64,000 nt of DNA from an uncultured Bacteroidales bacterium. Its GTDB lineage: Bacteria; Bacteroidota; Bacteroidia; Bacteroidales; UBA4417. Of the stretch, positions 16,613 through 25,679 are shown piece after piece. The notes beneath the pieces are model-generated. The model did not search any database and was not told where the DNA came from. It saw only the letters and a program-made list of their open reading frames with translations. Position 1 is the stretch's first letter. Every line of letters starts with the position of its first letter. The position numbers were made by a program, and so were the translations under genes. The DNA lies in contig CAIRMR010000097.1 of NCBI GenBank assembly GCA_903879715.1, forward strand, positions 49,457 through 113,456, in the 5' to 3' direction.

Positions 16613-17425
16613 TCAGAGATTCCTGACAACCTCTTTAAACAGTTGGATAAGCTTTATCTCAGCTTTCCCCGCCGTTTCCAGTATATCCGCAAGCACAGCC
16701 GGCACCAGGTTGTCAGGATCACATAAATCGGTTACCACAGAAACCGCGGCGCAAGGCAATCCCATATGGTTGGCCACAATTACTTCGGGCGCTGTTGACA
16801 TTCCGACTACATCGGCGCCAATCATTCCAAGGTAGCGATACTCAGCACGGGTTTCCAGGTTTGGACCGGCAACAACGGCGTATACCCCTGTATGTAAAGT
16901 AATATTAAACTTTTCTGCAGCCAGCTGCATTTTATGATTGAGTTCCGGCGAATACGGGCAACTCATATCCGGGAAACGGGGACCGAGTTCGTCAATATTT
17001 TTACCTGTAAGCGGATTTTCAGGTAAAAGGTTTATGTGGTCGTCGAGCAACATCAGGTCACCTTTCTGATAGGTTTTATTGATTGCACCGGCAGCATTTA
17101 ATAGCAAAAGCCATTTAACGCCTAACAGCTTCATAACTCTGATTGGCAGGGTTACCTGTTGAAGTGAGTATCCTTCATAAATATGGAAACGGCCTTGCAT
17201 GGCAAGTACTTTATGTCCTTCGAGGTTGCCATATATAAGTTTCCCGTGATGCGATTCAACTGTTGAAACCGGGAAATGCGGAATATCAGCGTAATCAATG
17301 GCAACTTCAATATCAATTTCGGAAACCAGTTTGCCTAAACCTGTTCCCAAGACTATTCCTATATCGGGAGATGTAATGCCTTTGCTTTTTAAAAAAGCAG
17401 CTATTTCCCTGATCATTTCAAACAT
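16613..17425 (-). CDS. punA: Purine-nucleoside phosphorylase (trimeric type)
   Basis: A 270-residue enzyme for phosphorolysis of inosine/guanosine in purine salvage. It belongs to the trimeric PNP-I/MTAP group: GIVLGTGLGKL near the N-terminus, the phosphate-contacting ESHHGKLIYG, and the base-site block GVYAVVAGPNLETRAEYRYLG followed by GADVVGMSTAPEVIVANH. VTDLC near the C-terminus completes the pattern. The PxxP-Asn/Glu set suits a 6-oxopurine-specific PNP better than MTAP, but this is judged by eye. Monocistronic. Confidence 0.93.
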   Translation of the reverse strand: MFEMIREIAAFLKSKGITSPDIGIVLGTGLGKLVSEIDIEVAIDYADIPHFPVSTVESHHGKLIYGNLEGHKVLAMQGRFHIYEGYSLQQVTLPIRVMKLLGVKWLLLLNAAGAINKTYQKGDLMLLDDHINLLPENPLTGKNIDELGPRFPDMSCPYSPELNHKMQLAAEKFNITLHTGVYAVVAGPNLETRAEYRYLGMIGADVVGMSTAPEVIVANHMGLPCAAVSVVTDLCDPDNLVPAVLADILETAGKAEIKLIQLFKEVVRNL

Positions 17426-17508
17426 AAGCTGATTGTTAATGTTATAATAAGACTGCTAAGTTACACAAACAGTTTTACTCTGATTTTAAATTAAAAAGAT
17501 TTCTTCTT

Positions 17509-17781
17509 TTGGATCCAAACAATTTCGATACACTCCGCCAACATCTTACCTCAAGTGTTTCATGGCCTTCGGTTTATATGTTCAAGTTAATTGCTCCTGC
17601 CGAAAACCGCATCTTTGCAATGCTTCATGAATTATTTCCCCACCAGGCTGAATTTACCAACAGGCATTCGGCAGGTGGTAAATATGTAAGTATCACAGTG
17701 AAAGAAGTAATGATGAATCCCGACGAAGTAATTGATAGATATCAGAAAGCTTCGGCTATTGAAGGGGTGATCATTTTGTGA
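17509..17781 (+). CDS. DUF493 family protein with TTG start
   Basis: A 90-residue protein of the DUF493/YbeD family, a small ACT-like ferredoxin-fold domain of unknown or regulatory role. The family core is present: WPSVYMFKLIAP (residues 19-30), ending with ITVKEVMMNPDEVIDRYQKASAIEGVIIL. No ATG gives this N-terminus. The TTG at 17509 yields MDPNNFDTLRQHL, the usual length before WPSVYMFK, so a TTG start is accepted. It is divergent from punA. Confidence 0.85.
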   Translation: MDPNNFDTLRQHLTSSVSWPSVYMFKLIAPAENRIFAMLHELFPHQAEFTNRHSAGGKYVSITVKEVMMNPDEVIDRYQKASAIEGVIIL

Positions 17782-17799
17782 GGTCTATCGCACATTTCT

Positions 17800-17823
17800 A
17801 GCCCCGACCTTCAGGTCGGGGAA
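17800..17823. repeat. CCCCGACC-TTCA-GGTCGGGG hairpin
   Basis: A perfect 8-bp stem with a TTCA loop at 17802-17821, without a U-run. It is a longer version of the CCCC-TTCA-GGGG hairpin at 4868. Probably a dispersed hairpin repeat rather than a canonical terminator. Confidence 0.5.
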
Positions 17824-17919
17824 CTTGAAATCCAAAACAATATTGATTCTAGCTGGATAAATCAAAGAGGGATTTGTACCGTTTGCAGTAAAAAATGATT
17901 GAAATCATGGGAGTTTGGT

Positions 17920-18999
17920 TTAGCTACGACCTATGGCTTTCAACAAAACCGGAACTTCATTCTCAAAGTTTGGCGTAAAAATTCCTGTTCCCAGGTTTCT
18001 CTTTATTTCGTTAATATTCCAGAACCGTCCTTCATCAATTTCCTGCTTATTAAAAACAGGTGTGGCATTATAAATTGCCCTGAAACTAAATACCAGTTCC
18101 GATTCAATTTCCGTTTCCCATTTATATTGAACCATGGGAATGGGATGAATTTCTGTAATATTAAGCTCTTCCGCAGTTTCGCGCAGTAAAGCCTGTTCAA
18201 TGGTTTCACCCAGGTCAACATGACCGCCGACAGAAGTATCCCATTTGCCGGGAAAAGTATCTTTGTTCATGGCGCGTTTCTGCAGATAGATTTCACCTTT
18301 GCTGTTGATCAGATGCAAATGGATCACCGGATGCAGTTTGCCTGGCCCACGGTGAACTTCAGCTCGTGTGGCTTTGCCTATTACCATACCTTTTTCATCA
18401 ACCAAAGGAACCCACTCAACTTTATTGTCAGGTGCTTTTTGTTTGCGTTTAGCCGAAATATACTGCCATGCAAAAAACAATCCGAAAAGTACATACAGTA
18501 ATCCTCCACTGATAAATGCCCAGGCTTCTTTACTCATATAAAATGCAGAATAAACAATCAGCAAGGTATACCCCAGCATCATCCAGAAAAGAATTTTCAT
18601 GGTTTGCTGCATGGCTTTTTCTGCTCCTTTCGGCATCCTCATGTCGCCCATATACCGCTGGGTATAGATCATAAGCAGGTTCTTGCTGCTGAATGCTGAA
18701 AATCCAAGTATAGCACAGAATATCAGGTTAATAAGTGCGGGCTTGAGTTTGAAGAATATTTCATCATTTAAAGCTATCGAAATACCTCCCAAAGCGACCA
18801 GCAGCATTGTATCATAAAACACGAACCTTTCGAACCGCTTTTCGCGGATAAAAACATATCCAAGCTGCCCGACTCCAAAAACAACTGCAACAACAAGCCC
18901 CGCTTCCGTTGACCAAAGTTCGTCAACAAGAATAAAAACGAAGATAGGCAGTAGACCGGGGAGGAGTTTTTTAAAGAGGTTGAGCTGGTTGGTGTCCAT
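17920..18999 (-). CDS. Septation-protein-A-like membrane domain fused to NUDIX hydrolase
   Basis: A 359-residue protein with two parts. Residues about 1-180 contain five or six hydrophobic helices (PGLLPIFVFILVDELW ... GGLLYVLFGLFFAW) in the order seen in IspZ/YciB-like septation proteins. Residues about 190-359 are a NUDIX domain with a complete NUDIX box, GHVDLGETIEQALLRETAEEL, and a preceding AEVHRGPGKLHPVIHLHL block typical of IPP-isomerase/NUDIX type proteins. The start at 18999 (MDTNQLNLFKK) is chosen over 19044 because the upstream residues are basic and lack family resemblance. The enzyme domain would face the cytoplasm at the membrane; the substrate is unknown. Confidence 0.85.
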   Translation of the reverse strand: MDTNQLNLFKKLLPGLLPIFVFILVDELWSTEAGLVVAVVFGVGQLGYVFIREKRFERFVFYDTMLLVALGGISIALNDEIFFKLKPALINLIFCAILGFSAFSSKNLLMIYTQRYMGDMRMPKGAEKAMQQTMKILFWMMLGYTLLIVYSAFYMSKEAWAFISGGLLYVLFGLFFAWQYISAKRKQKAPDNKVEWVPLVDEKGMVIGKATRAEVHRGPGKLHPVIHLHLINSKGEIYLQKRAMNKDTFPGKWDTSVGGHVDLGETIEQALLRETAEELNITEIHPIPMVQYKWETEIESELVFSFRAIYNATPVFNKQEIDEGRFWNINEIKRNLGTGIFTPNFENEVPVLLKAIGRS

Positions 19000-19212
19000 T
19001 TTTACCTTTAGCTTGATACGTTTATAATTTTGATTTACGAACAAGGATTAACGATTTAAGAAATTGGAAGTATGTCTCAATGAAAAATCATAAATCAACA
19101 TTCGTTAATCCTTGTTCTTAAATCCTTTCTTAATTGCTAAAACAACACTTAGATTCCTAAAACAAAAAAGGAGCCCTTCGCAAAAGAACTCCTTTCCTGA
19201 AATTGAATTCAA

Positions 19213-20778
19213 TTACTTTGCAAAACTGATAGCCCTTGTTTCGCGGATAACCGTGATTTTAATCTGTCCGGGATAGGTCATTTCTTCCTGGATTTTACGT
19301 GAAAGATCGAAAGCTATCTGGTTTGATTCTTCGTCTGTAACCTTATCGGCACCTACGATAACGCGAAGTTCACGGCCAGCCTGAATAGCATATGTTTTAA
19401 CAACGCCAGGGTAGGAGAGAGCTATTTCTTCAAGCTTGTTCAAACGCTGAATGTAAGCTTCAACCACTTCGCGGCGTGCACCAGGGCGGGCGCCTGAAAT
19501 TGCATCACACACCTGAACGATAGGAGCGATAAGCGTTTCCATTTCTATTTCGTCGTGGTGAGCTCCTATGGCGTTGCAGATATCCGGTTGTTCCTTGTAT
19601 TCCTTGGCAATTTTCATACCCAGGATTGCGTGTGGCAATTCGGCATCGTTTTCGGCTACTTTTCCAATATCATGGAGAAGTCCGGCACGTTTTGCTTTTT
19701 TAACGTTAAGCCCGAGCTCGGCAGCCATGGTAGCGCAAAGGTTAGCTACTTCGCGTGAATGCTGTAAAAGGTTTTGCCCATATGATGAGCGATATTTCAT
19801 TCTGCCGATCAGTCTGACTAATTCAGGATGAAGACCATGAATACCCAAATCGATGGTTGTACGCTTACCTGCTTCGATAATTTCCTGCTCAACCTGTTTC
19901 TTGGTTTTGGCTACAACTTCTTCGATACGAGCCGGGTGAATACGGCCGTCGGTAACCAGTTTGTGCAACGATAAGCGTGCGATTTCCCTTCGAACCGGGT
20001 CGAAACCGGAAAGGATAATGGCATCAGGCGAATCATCGATAATGATTTCGATACCTGTTAAAGCTTCGAGGGCACGGATATTACGGCCTTCGCGGCCAAT
20101 GATGCGACCTTTGATTTCTTCGCTTTCAATGTTAAAAACGGAAACTGTATTTTCGATGGTTTGCTCGGCAGCAGTGCGCTGAATGGTTTCAACAATGATT
20201 TTTTTAGCTTCGTTGTTGGCTCTCAGTTTAGCTTCGTCAATAATATCGTTGATAGATGCCATAGCCTGCGTACGGGCTTCATCTTTCATGTTATCAATAA
20301 GCTGGGTTTTGGCATCATCGGCGCTAAGGCCCGAAATGATTTCGAGTTGCTCAATATACTGTTTGTGAGCCTTGTCAATCTCCTGCTGTTTGCGGGTTAT
20401 GACATCTTTTTGCTGATCGAGATGTGCCTTGGATTCGGTAACTTCTTTCAGCTGTTTCTGAACTTCTTCGTTTTTCTTCTGGATTTCGGAATGTTGCTGG
20501 TTCAGTTGTTGTTCGCGCTGTTTTTGCCGGTTTTCGTTTTTTGCTATCAGGTTGTTTTTTTCCTGAGTCATGTTTTCGTGATCGGTTTTAAGCTGGAGAA
20601 ATTTCTCCTTAGCCTGGAGCATTTTCTCTTTTTTGATCATTTCCGCTTTTTCTTCCGCGTCCTGGATCAGATGAATGCTCTTTCTCTCGATCGACTTACG
20701 TAGCAGGGAGGTTGCCAGGGCGATTCCTGCACCTATCCCGACAATAGCTGCAATAACAGCTACTATAATATTGGTCAT
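19213..20778 (-). CDS. rny: Ribonuclease Y
   Basis: Membrane-anchored endoribonuclease that starts mRNA decay. Starting at ATG 20778 the protein has 521 residues, the normal family length; the in-frame ATG at 20805 would add nine residues before the anchor. Order of parts: an N-terminal transmembrane helix ([19 protein letters not shown]), a long Glu/Lys/Gln coiled coil to about residue 170, a KH domain with [15 protein letters not shown], and an HD domain with RHSREV-like [11 protein letters not shown] and GLLHDIGK metal-binding residues. A C-terminal [15 protein letters not shown] ends the protein. It lies downstream of the 6S RNA and zapA on the same strand, as often seen in Bacteroidetes. 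Confidence 0.96.
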   Translation of the reverse strand: MTNIIVAVIAAIVGIGAGIALATSLLRKSIERKSIHLIQDAEEKAEMIKKEKMLQAKEKFLQLKTDHENMTQEKNNLIAKNENRQKQREQQLNQQHSEIQKKNEEVQKQLKEVTESKAHLDQQKDVITRKQQEIDKAHKQYIEQLEIISGLSADDAKTQLIDNMKDEARTQAMASINDIIDEAKLRANNEAKKIIVETIQRTAAEQTIENTVSVFNIESEEIKGRIIGREGRNIRALEALTGIEIIIDDSPDAIILSGFDPVRREIARLSLHKLVTDGRIHPARIEEVVAKTKKQVEQEIIEAGKRTTIDLGIHGLHPELVRLIGRMKYRSSYGQNLLQHSREVANLCATMAAELGLNVKKAKRAGLLHDIGKVAENDAELPHAILGMKIAKEYKEQPDICNAIGAHHDEIEMETLIAPIVQVCDAISGARPGARREVVEAYIQRLNKLEEIALSYPGVVKTYAIQAGRELRVIVGADKVTDEESNQIAFDLSRKIQEEMTYPGQIKITVIRETRAISFAK

Positions 20779-20835
20779 TTCATAGTGGTTATAAGGGTTT
20801 AACATATAACCGGGTAAGGTATAGCTTGAAGATAA

Positions 20836-21042
20836 AAGAAAAAACCCGCAGTTAATTCATGCATTTTGGGAAACCCCAAAACGACAAGTTTAGGCTGCCT
20901 GAAATCGTCGGACTTCCAATGTTCCCCGAAGAGAATCCTTATTCGCGGAGGAATAAGGTAAGGCCTGTCCTGTTATTTCAATGGTTCGCCCGATTGCAAA
21001 TATGTTGAGTTTCCAAACGGATTGAATTAACGCGGGTTTTTA
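20836..21042 (-). ncRNA. ssrS: Probable 6S RNA
   Basis: About 205 nt between zapA and rny, both on the minus strand, can fold into one long closed structure. The 5' arm (AAAACCCGCGTTAATTCA, from about 21040) pairs with the 3' arm (TGAATTAACTGCGGGTTTT, ending near 20841) over about 18 bp with one bulge and one G-U. Inside, an 8-bp terminal hairpin CCTTATTC/GAATAAGG lies at 20937-20958 and a TTTTGGG/CCCAAAA stem near 20864-20880. The 3' arm runs into a U-rich tail (TTTTTTCTTTTAT). Size, closing stem, large central bulges and the position next to zapA (as in E. coli ssrS) fit 6S RNA, the RNA polymerase holoenzyme mimic. The family assignment is inferred from shape and location. Confidence 0.75.
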
Positions 21043-21070
21043 TTTTTGTATTTTCAAAGAACGTTGTACA

Positions 21071-21364
21071 TCAGTCTTTTAAAGCTTCGGTCAATATGCT
21101 GTCGATGTTAGTTAGTGCAGGAGATAAACGGGTAGTCATAAATGAGACTTCCTCCTGATTATTAATAGCCAAGGTAGCGAAATGTAATACTACCATTGCT
21201 AATAAATCCTGTTTGTCGCTGTATCTAAAGTTTTCTGCATAGTGGCTGATTTGTCCTTCAATATGTTTCGCAGCTTTACGAATAGTTTCCTCCTCATTAC
21301 GACTGATAGTGAGCCTGTAAGGCCTTCCTGCTATAGTAATGGTGATTGGTAATTCGTCTGCCAT
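21071..21364 (-). CDS. zapA: Cell division protein ZapA
   Basis: A 97-residue FtsZ-bundling protein. The N-terminal beta part reads PITITIAGRPYRLTISRNEEETIRKAAKHIEGQI, followed by a helix with the family's DLLAMVVLHFA segment. The length matches Bacteroidetes ZapA. The start ATG at 21364 is 6 bp downstream of the coiled-coil gene, so the two are cotranscribed. A 6S RNA and rny follow. Confidence 0.92.
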   Translation of the reverse strand: MADELPITITIAGRPYRLTISRNEEETIRKAAKHIEGQISHYAENFRYSDKQDLLAMVVLHFATLAINNQEEVSFMTTRLSPALTNIDSILTEALKD

Positions 21365-21370
21365 AGGCTA

Positions 21371-21667
21371 TTATATTGTTTTATTGTTTAAAAGATCAAT
21401 GCATGTATCAAGTTCCCGCAGTAATTCATTTATCTTCTTCTTGGCTATGGATGACTCCTTGCCGGTTGGGATTGATTTTGCTATTGTTAGTATTTGTACT
21501 TGTTTTTCTAGTTCTAAAATGGTTTGCTTATGTTGAGTTATAATGTTCTCTGTTTCCAGGTGTCTTTTTTGAAGTTGTTCAAAGTCATTTTTAAGCTTTT
21601 TATGTTTGAGTGCCAGTTGCCTGCTTTTAATATCCAGCCCTTTTACCAGGTCACTCAAATCTTCCAT
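21371..21667 (-). CDS. Coiled-coil protein preceding zapA (ZapB-like)
   Basis: A 98-residue, almost entirely coiled-coil protein rich in Lys, Gln, Glu and Leu (DIKSRQLALKHKKLKNDFEQLQKR, HKQTILELEKQVQILT), with no membrane segment. It is encoded 6 bp upstream of zapA. A short coiled-coil gene at this place is conserved in Bacteroidetes and is sometimes labelled ZapB-like because E. coli ZapB is a coiled coil that binds ZapA. Sequence homology cannot be judged from a coiled coil, so the role as a ZapA partner is inferred from position. Confidence 0.75.
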   Translation of the reverse strand: MEDLSDLVKGLDIKSRQLALKHKKLKNDFEQLQKRHLETENIITQHKQTILELEKQVQILTIAKSIPTGKESSIAKKKINELLRELDTCIDLLNNKTI

Positions 21668-22325
21668 ATGTCGTAATGGTACTTAAATCATGATCTATTA
21701 GGTGCAAAGATAGCGACTAAATGATATATTAACAATAGTTTAACATCTAATTCTACTAAAATAATGTAAGGATATAGAAATCAACAGAATAGAATATTTG
21801 TAAAAATGGAATCAGTAAACAAAAACATCCGGGAATGAATTTTTAGTTGTTTACGTATAAATCCTGATTCTTTGTTTTTACACATATACCCGGAAAGGAT
21901 ACTTTGGACTTCACTCAGCATTACCTGCACCTTAAGGCATCGGTTGCAAGTTCTGATGTTAATAAATTTGAAAATGTATATAGAGTTTTAACCATATTAG
22001 TTCCTGGAATATGCCATACATCTGGTACTCATTTTCCAAATCAGGAAGTAAAATGCTGCCAAATCAGGAAGTAGGATGGAGCGATTCAACGAAAAGCTTC
22101 TTTTTTAATGGTAATAACCGGAGGTCAATATGCATATCGTCGTAATGACTGTGTTTTGGTGGTGCCTATTGGTAGCCTTAGGGATTAAACAACTCCAATC
22201 CAACCATGGTATACCCATCCGGTTGTTGAATGCATTACAGTAAGTGTGTAAATCATATGCAAATCTATGATAGTACAAAATAAATTATTGAGTTGCTGAT
22301 TTTGTTTTTTCCTTATATTTGTTCC
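21668..22325. other. 658-bp divergent spacer with a 23-bp direct repeat
   Basis: No ORF here has coding character. At 22036-22081 two adjacent 23-bp units begin with the identical word CCAAATCAGGAAGTA, followed by AAATGCTG and GGATGGAG. Further on (22118-22137) is the word ACCGGAGGTCAATATGC. Multiple short direct repeats of this kind resemble the ends of IS21-type elements, so this could be a relic of a lost insertion; that is a weak inference. The rest is unremarkable AT-rich DNA. Confidence 0.35.
22314..22321 (+). promoter_or_regulatory. -7 box next to the DUF2851 start codon
   Basis: TATATTTG is a perfect TAnnTTTG box only 4 nt before the ATG at 22326. A GTTG at 22292-22295 could be the -33 element. 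Transcription would begin at or very near the start codon, giving a leaderless or nearly leaderless mRNA. Confidence 0.5.
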
Positions 22326-23591
22326 ATGACAGAGGAATTCCTGCATTATATCTGGCAATACCGGCTTTATTCGCCCAACCTGGTTCTCCAAACCGGAGAA
22401 CAGGTGGAGGTATTACATCCCGGTGTTCATAATATAGATTCTGGTCCTGATTTCTTTAGTGCAAAAATCCGGATCGGAGATACTATCTGGGCCGGTAATG
22501 TTGAAATTCATATTCTTTCTTCCGACTGGAAACGTCATCACCATCAGCAGGATATGAGTTACGACAATGTAATTCTGCATGTTGTGTTTCGGGATGATCT
22601 TCCTGTTTTTCGCAAGGATGGTTCCTCAATACCCACGCTTGAACTTGATGGGCATTACAACGAACATTCCTGGAAGAACTACCTTAGTTTTATGGCTTCG
22701 CAGAAATGGGTTCCCTGCGATACGATGATTGGCCGCGTTGACCCGTTTTTACGGAATGCATGGTTTGACAGAGTTCTGGTTGAGCGCCTCGAACGTAAAG
22801 CCCTGCAGGTTGAACATATTCTTTCATTAACAAAAAACGATTGGTCGCATACGTTTTACCGTCTTCTTGCCCATAATATGGGATTTAAGCTGAACAACCA
22901 GGCCTTTGAGATGCTGGCTCAGTCGCTGCCCTATCAGTTTTTAGCCAAACATGCCGACGATCTATTCCAGGTCGAAGCTATGGTTTTCGGACAAGCAGGA
23001 TTACTTGCAGGTACATTTACTGATGAATATCCTCAGAAACTCAAAAAGGAATATGATTTCCTGAGAAGTAAGTTTGATCTAACGCCGATTGACGCTCATT
23101 TGTGGCGTTTTATGAGGTTGCATCCAGGTAACTTTCCAACCTTGCGGCTGGCTCAGTTTGCATCTATCATTCATCATTCTGAATCGATAATCAGCGGGTT
23201 ATTTAATTCGAATGATGTAAGTACATATCGTAAACTTTTTGGGGCGGAAGCTTCGGGATACTGGAATACACATTATACGTTCGATAAACCGTCAGCACCG
23301 CGAAAGAAAACTTTGGGATTGTCATCCATCGATCTGCTTTTAATTAACTTGGTAGCGCCTATACTTTTAGCTTATGGTCGCCGCAGGAGCGATACTGAAA
23401 TAACCGAAAAGCCAATAGATATGCTTATGCAGCTTAAAGGCGAGGAAAATTCAATCATCAGCAAATGGGCAGCACTAGGAATGGATGTTTCAACTGCGGC
23501 CAACACCCAGGCGCTTCTCGAATTGAAAACATACTATTGCGATGCTAAAAAATGCCTCGATTGCAGGATTGGGAATGAATTGTTGAAATGA
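22326..23591 (+). CDS. DUF2851 family protein
   Basis: A 421-residue soluble protein of the Bacteroidetes family DUF2851. The start at 22326 (MTEEFLHYIWQYRLY) is preferred over 22293, since the upstream codons overlap the promoter box. Family features include LVLQTGEQVEVLHPGVHN, the acidic SGPDFFSAKIRIG and the GNVEIHILSSDWKRHHHQ block (residues about 23-80). These resemble a nuclease-like core with D...E...K spacing, but activity is unproven. Four cysteines near the C-terminus (YYCDAKKCLDCRIGN) could bind a metal. Confidence 0.88.
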   Translation: MTEEFLHYIWQYRLYSPNLVLQTGEQVEVLHPGVHNIDSGPDFFSAKIRIGDTIWAGNVEIHILSSDWKRHHHQQDMSYDNVILHVVFRDDLPVFRKDGSSIPTLELDGHYNEHSWKNYLSFMASQKWVPCDTMIGRVDPFLRNAWFDRVLVERLERKALQVEHILSLTKNDWSHTFYRLLAHNMGFKLNNQAFEMLAQSLPYQFLAKHADDLFQVEAMVFGQAGLLAGTFTDEYPQKLKKEYDFLRSKFDLTPIDAHLWRFMRLHPGNFPTLRLAQFASIIHHSESIISGLFNSNDVSTYRKLFGAEASGYWNTHYTFDKPSAPRKKTLGLSSIDLLLINLVAPILLAYGRRRSDTEITEKPIDMLMQLKGEENSIISKWAALGMDVSTAANTQALLELKTYYCDAKKCLDCRIGNELLK

Positions 23592-23599
23592 GACATCCG

Positions 23600-23795
23600 G
23601 TCGGGGGGTGTATGGGAAATGGAAAAGTGGAAAATGAAATTAGAAAAGGGTAAAAAAGAAAAAGGGAAATGGAAAAACAGGAAACCAGTAACCAATAACG
23701 ATTAACCAATAACTTCTTTTGTCACGCTGAGCGGAGTCGAAGCGAACCAATAACAATTAACCAATAACGATTAACCATTAACCATTAACTAAACT
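23600..23795. repeat. Word-like repeat spacer with CTGAGCGNAGTCGAAG unit
   Basis: The spacer contains AAATGGAAAA-type words (23608-23680), then repeated ACCAATAACGATTAACC words (23686-23795). Embedded at 23721-23744 is GTCACGCTGAGCGGAGTCGAAG, a unit that recurs as CCTGAGCGTAGTCGAAGGG at 27370-27388 on the far side of the transporter operon. Confidence 0.5.
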
Positions 23796-25619
23796 ATGAC
23801 TACAAACAACTTAGCATGGGGATCCCGGGTAGGATTAATACTTGCCATGGCTGGCAATGCGGTAGGACTTGGAAATTTTCTGCGTTTCCCTATGCAGGCA
23901 GTACAAAATGGCGGCGGAGCTTTTATTATTCCTTACCTCGTATGTTTCCTTTTAATGGGAATTCCGCTTTTATTTGTTGAATGGACCGCGGGTCGTTACG
24001 GCGGGCAGTTTGGCCATCATACCACCCCTTTTGCCTTTCATAAAATGAATCAGCGATGGATATGGAAATATATAGGTGTTTTCGGGATTTTTTCGAACTT
24101 ATCAATTGCTGCATATTACTGTTACATCGAAAGTTGGACTCTTTCTTACACCATGCATTCAGCAATGGGGACATTTAATGGTTTAAGTCAACACGGGGTA
24201 GCCAATTTTTTCACCAATTACCTTGATATATCTACAACTACAACTGGTATTCCTTACGAAGCGGTTGTTTTTTATGTTCTATGTCTAGCCTTAAATATAT
24301 GGATTTTAAGCAAAGGCTTAAGCGGAGGCGTTGAAAAAGCGGCAAAAATAATGATGCCTTTACTCATACTGTTTGGTATTTTCCTGGCCATTCGCGGAAT
24401 TACATTAAAAGCCGGTCACGAAGGCGCATTATTTGATGGCGTAGTCGGCCTTAATTTTTTGTGGACTCCTCACTATGATTCGCTTATGAATCCTAAAGTA
24501 TGGCTTGCTGCTGCCGGGCAGATTTTTTTCACGCTTTCGCTGGGTCAGGGTTCAGTACAATGCTATGCTTCGTATGTGAAGAAAAAGGATGATATCGTTT
24601 TGAATTCCATGTCGGCCGGATGGATGAATGAATTTGTAGAAGTTGTATTGGGAAGTGCCATTATCATCCCAATAGCAATTGGATATTTTGGACTTGAAAA
24701 AGTTGTAGAGCTTACTCAACTTGGCGGTCTTGGACTTGGTTTCCGGGTTATGCCTTTCCTGTTTGAACAATGGGGGCCAATCCTATCAGTGCTTGCAGGC
24801 GTTTCATTTTTTGGTCTTTTATTCTTTGCCGGAATTACCAGTTCGCTGGCAATGGGAACTCCATGCATGTCATTCCTTATGGATGAATTCAAATGGCGCA
24901 GGGGTTCGTCGGCAGTAGCTTTTGGAGTGGCAGTGTTGGTTTTGGGACTTCCGACCGTCTTCTTTTTTCAGGAAGGGGTTTTTGATGAATATGATTATTG
25001 GGCGGGAACAGTCTCACTTGTTGTATTTGCCATGCTCGAAATAATTCTATTTTCCTGGGTATTCGGATTGAAAAAAGGATGGGCAGAGCTAACTGCCGGT
25101 GCCGATATTAAAATTCCGAATATTTATAAATTCATTCTCAAATTTGTTACTCCGGTAATGCTTATTGCAGTGTTTTTTGGTTCAGCCGTCAGACCTGTAA
25201 ATGATGATTGGAGCAAGATAAGTTTCCGGGGATGGGATTTACATCATGAAAGCATTTTAGGTCAGATGCTTCACAACAATATCGGACCGAATCATAAATA
25301 TTTTACCGATGCTTTTTATTCTGAAAAGTCAGGCGTTGTTGATTCCGTTTTCGTGCAGAGGAATCGAAACTATGTAAGAGTTACTGACACAACAAATGCG
25401 GTTAAATCATCAGCAGAATTTGAATATAAAGCTAAAAATCAACTGGCCGTTAAAATTGGTGATCAGGTTAATAAAGGGGATGCCTTATTTACGGGTGGAA
25501 TGATCAACAAGGTATTCTTTATTGATATTTCGCGCTTCTTGCTCACGTTGGTTTTTGTATTAATTGGCGGAACCGTTTATTACGCTTACCGGAAAAGAGT
25601 GCGTGAAAAAACAATTTAA
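23796..25619 (+). CDS. Sodium-dependent NSS family amino-acid transporter
   Basis: A 607-residue symporter of the neurotransmitter:sodium symporter family (LeuT fold). The TM1 signature is near the N-terminus (WGSRVGLILAMAGNAVGLGNFLRFP, residues 8-32), with GGGAFIIPYLVCFLLMGIPLLFVEW next. About twelve helices are visible. An unusual hydrophilic insert of about 120 residues (roughly 470-580) separates the last two helices and is predicted extracytoplasmic. The substrate is probably an amino acid. It is followed 60 bp later by a 44-residue MetS-like subunit and then an APC permease. Confidence 0.93.
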   Translation: MTTNNLAWGSRVGLILAMAGNAVGLGNFLRFPMQAVQNGGGAFIIPYLVCFLLMGIPLLFVEWTAGRYGGQFGHHTTPFAFHKMNQRWIWKYIGVFGIFSNLSIAAYYCYIESWTLSYTMHSAMGTFNGLSQHGVANFFTNYLDISTTTTGIPYEAVVFYVLCLALNIWILSKGLSGGVEKAAKIMMPLLILFGIFLAIRGITLKAGHEGALFDGVVGLNFLWTPHYDSLMNPKVWLAAAGQIFFTLSLGQGSVQCYASYVKKKDDIVLNSMSAGWMNEFVEVVLGSAIIIPIAIGYFGLEKVVELTQLGGLGLGFRVMPFLFEQWGPILSVLAGVSFFGLLFFAGITSSLAMGTPCMSFLMDEFKWRRGSSAVAFGVAVLVLGLPTVFFFQEGVFDEYDYWAGTVSLVVFAMLEIILFSWVFGLKKGWAELTAGADIKIPNIYKFILKFVTPVMLIAVFFGSAVRPVNDDWSKISFRGWDLHHESILGQMLHNNIGPNHKYFTDAFYSEKSGVVDSVFVQRNRNYVRVTDTTNAVKSSAEFEYKAKNQLAVKIGDQVNKGDALFTGGMINKVFFIDISRFLLTLVFVLIGGTVYYAYRKRVREKTI

Positions 25620-25679
25620 AAACACATAACAAGTTTTTGACTTCAGTCATCAGGAAATAAACAATTTTAAGACGATTTT

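Noticed and set aside
20161..20703. 180-codon plus-strand ORF opposite rny
   Set aside because: Antisense shadow of the rny coiled-coil region; Phe/Leu/Val-rich translation is the complement of Lys/Glu/Gln codons.
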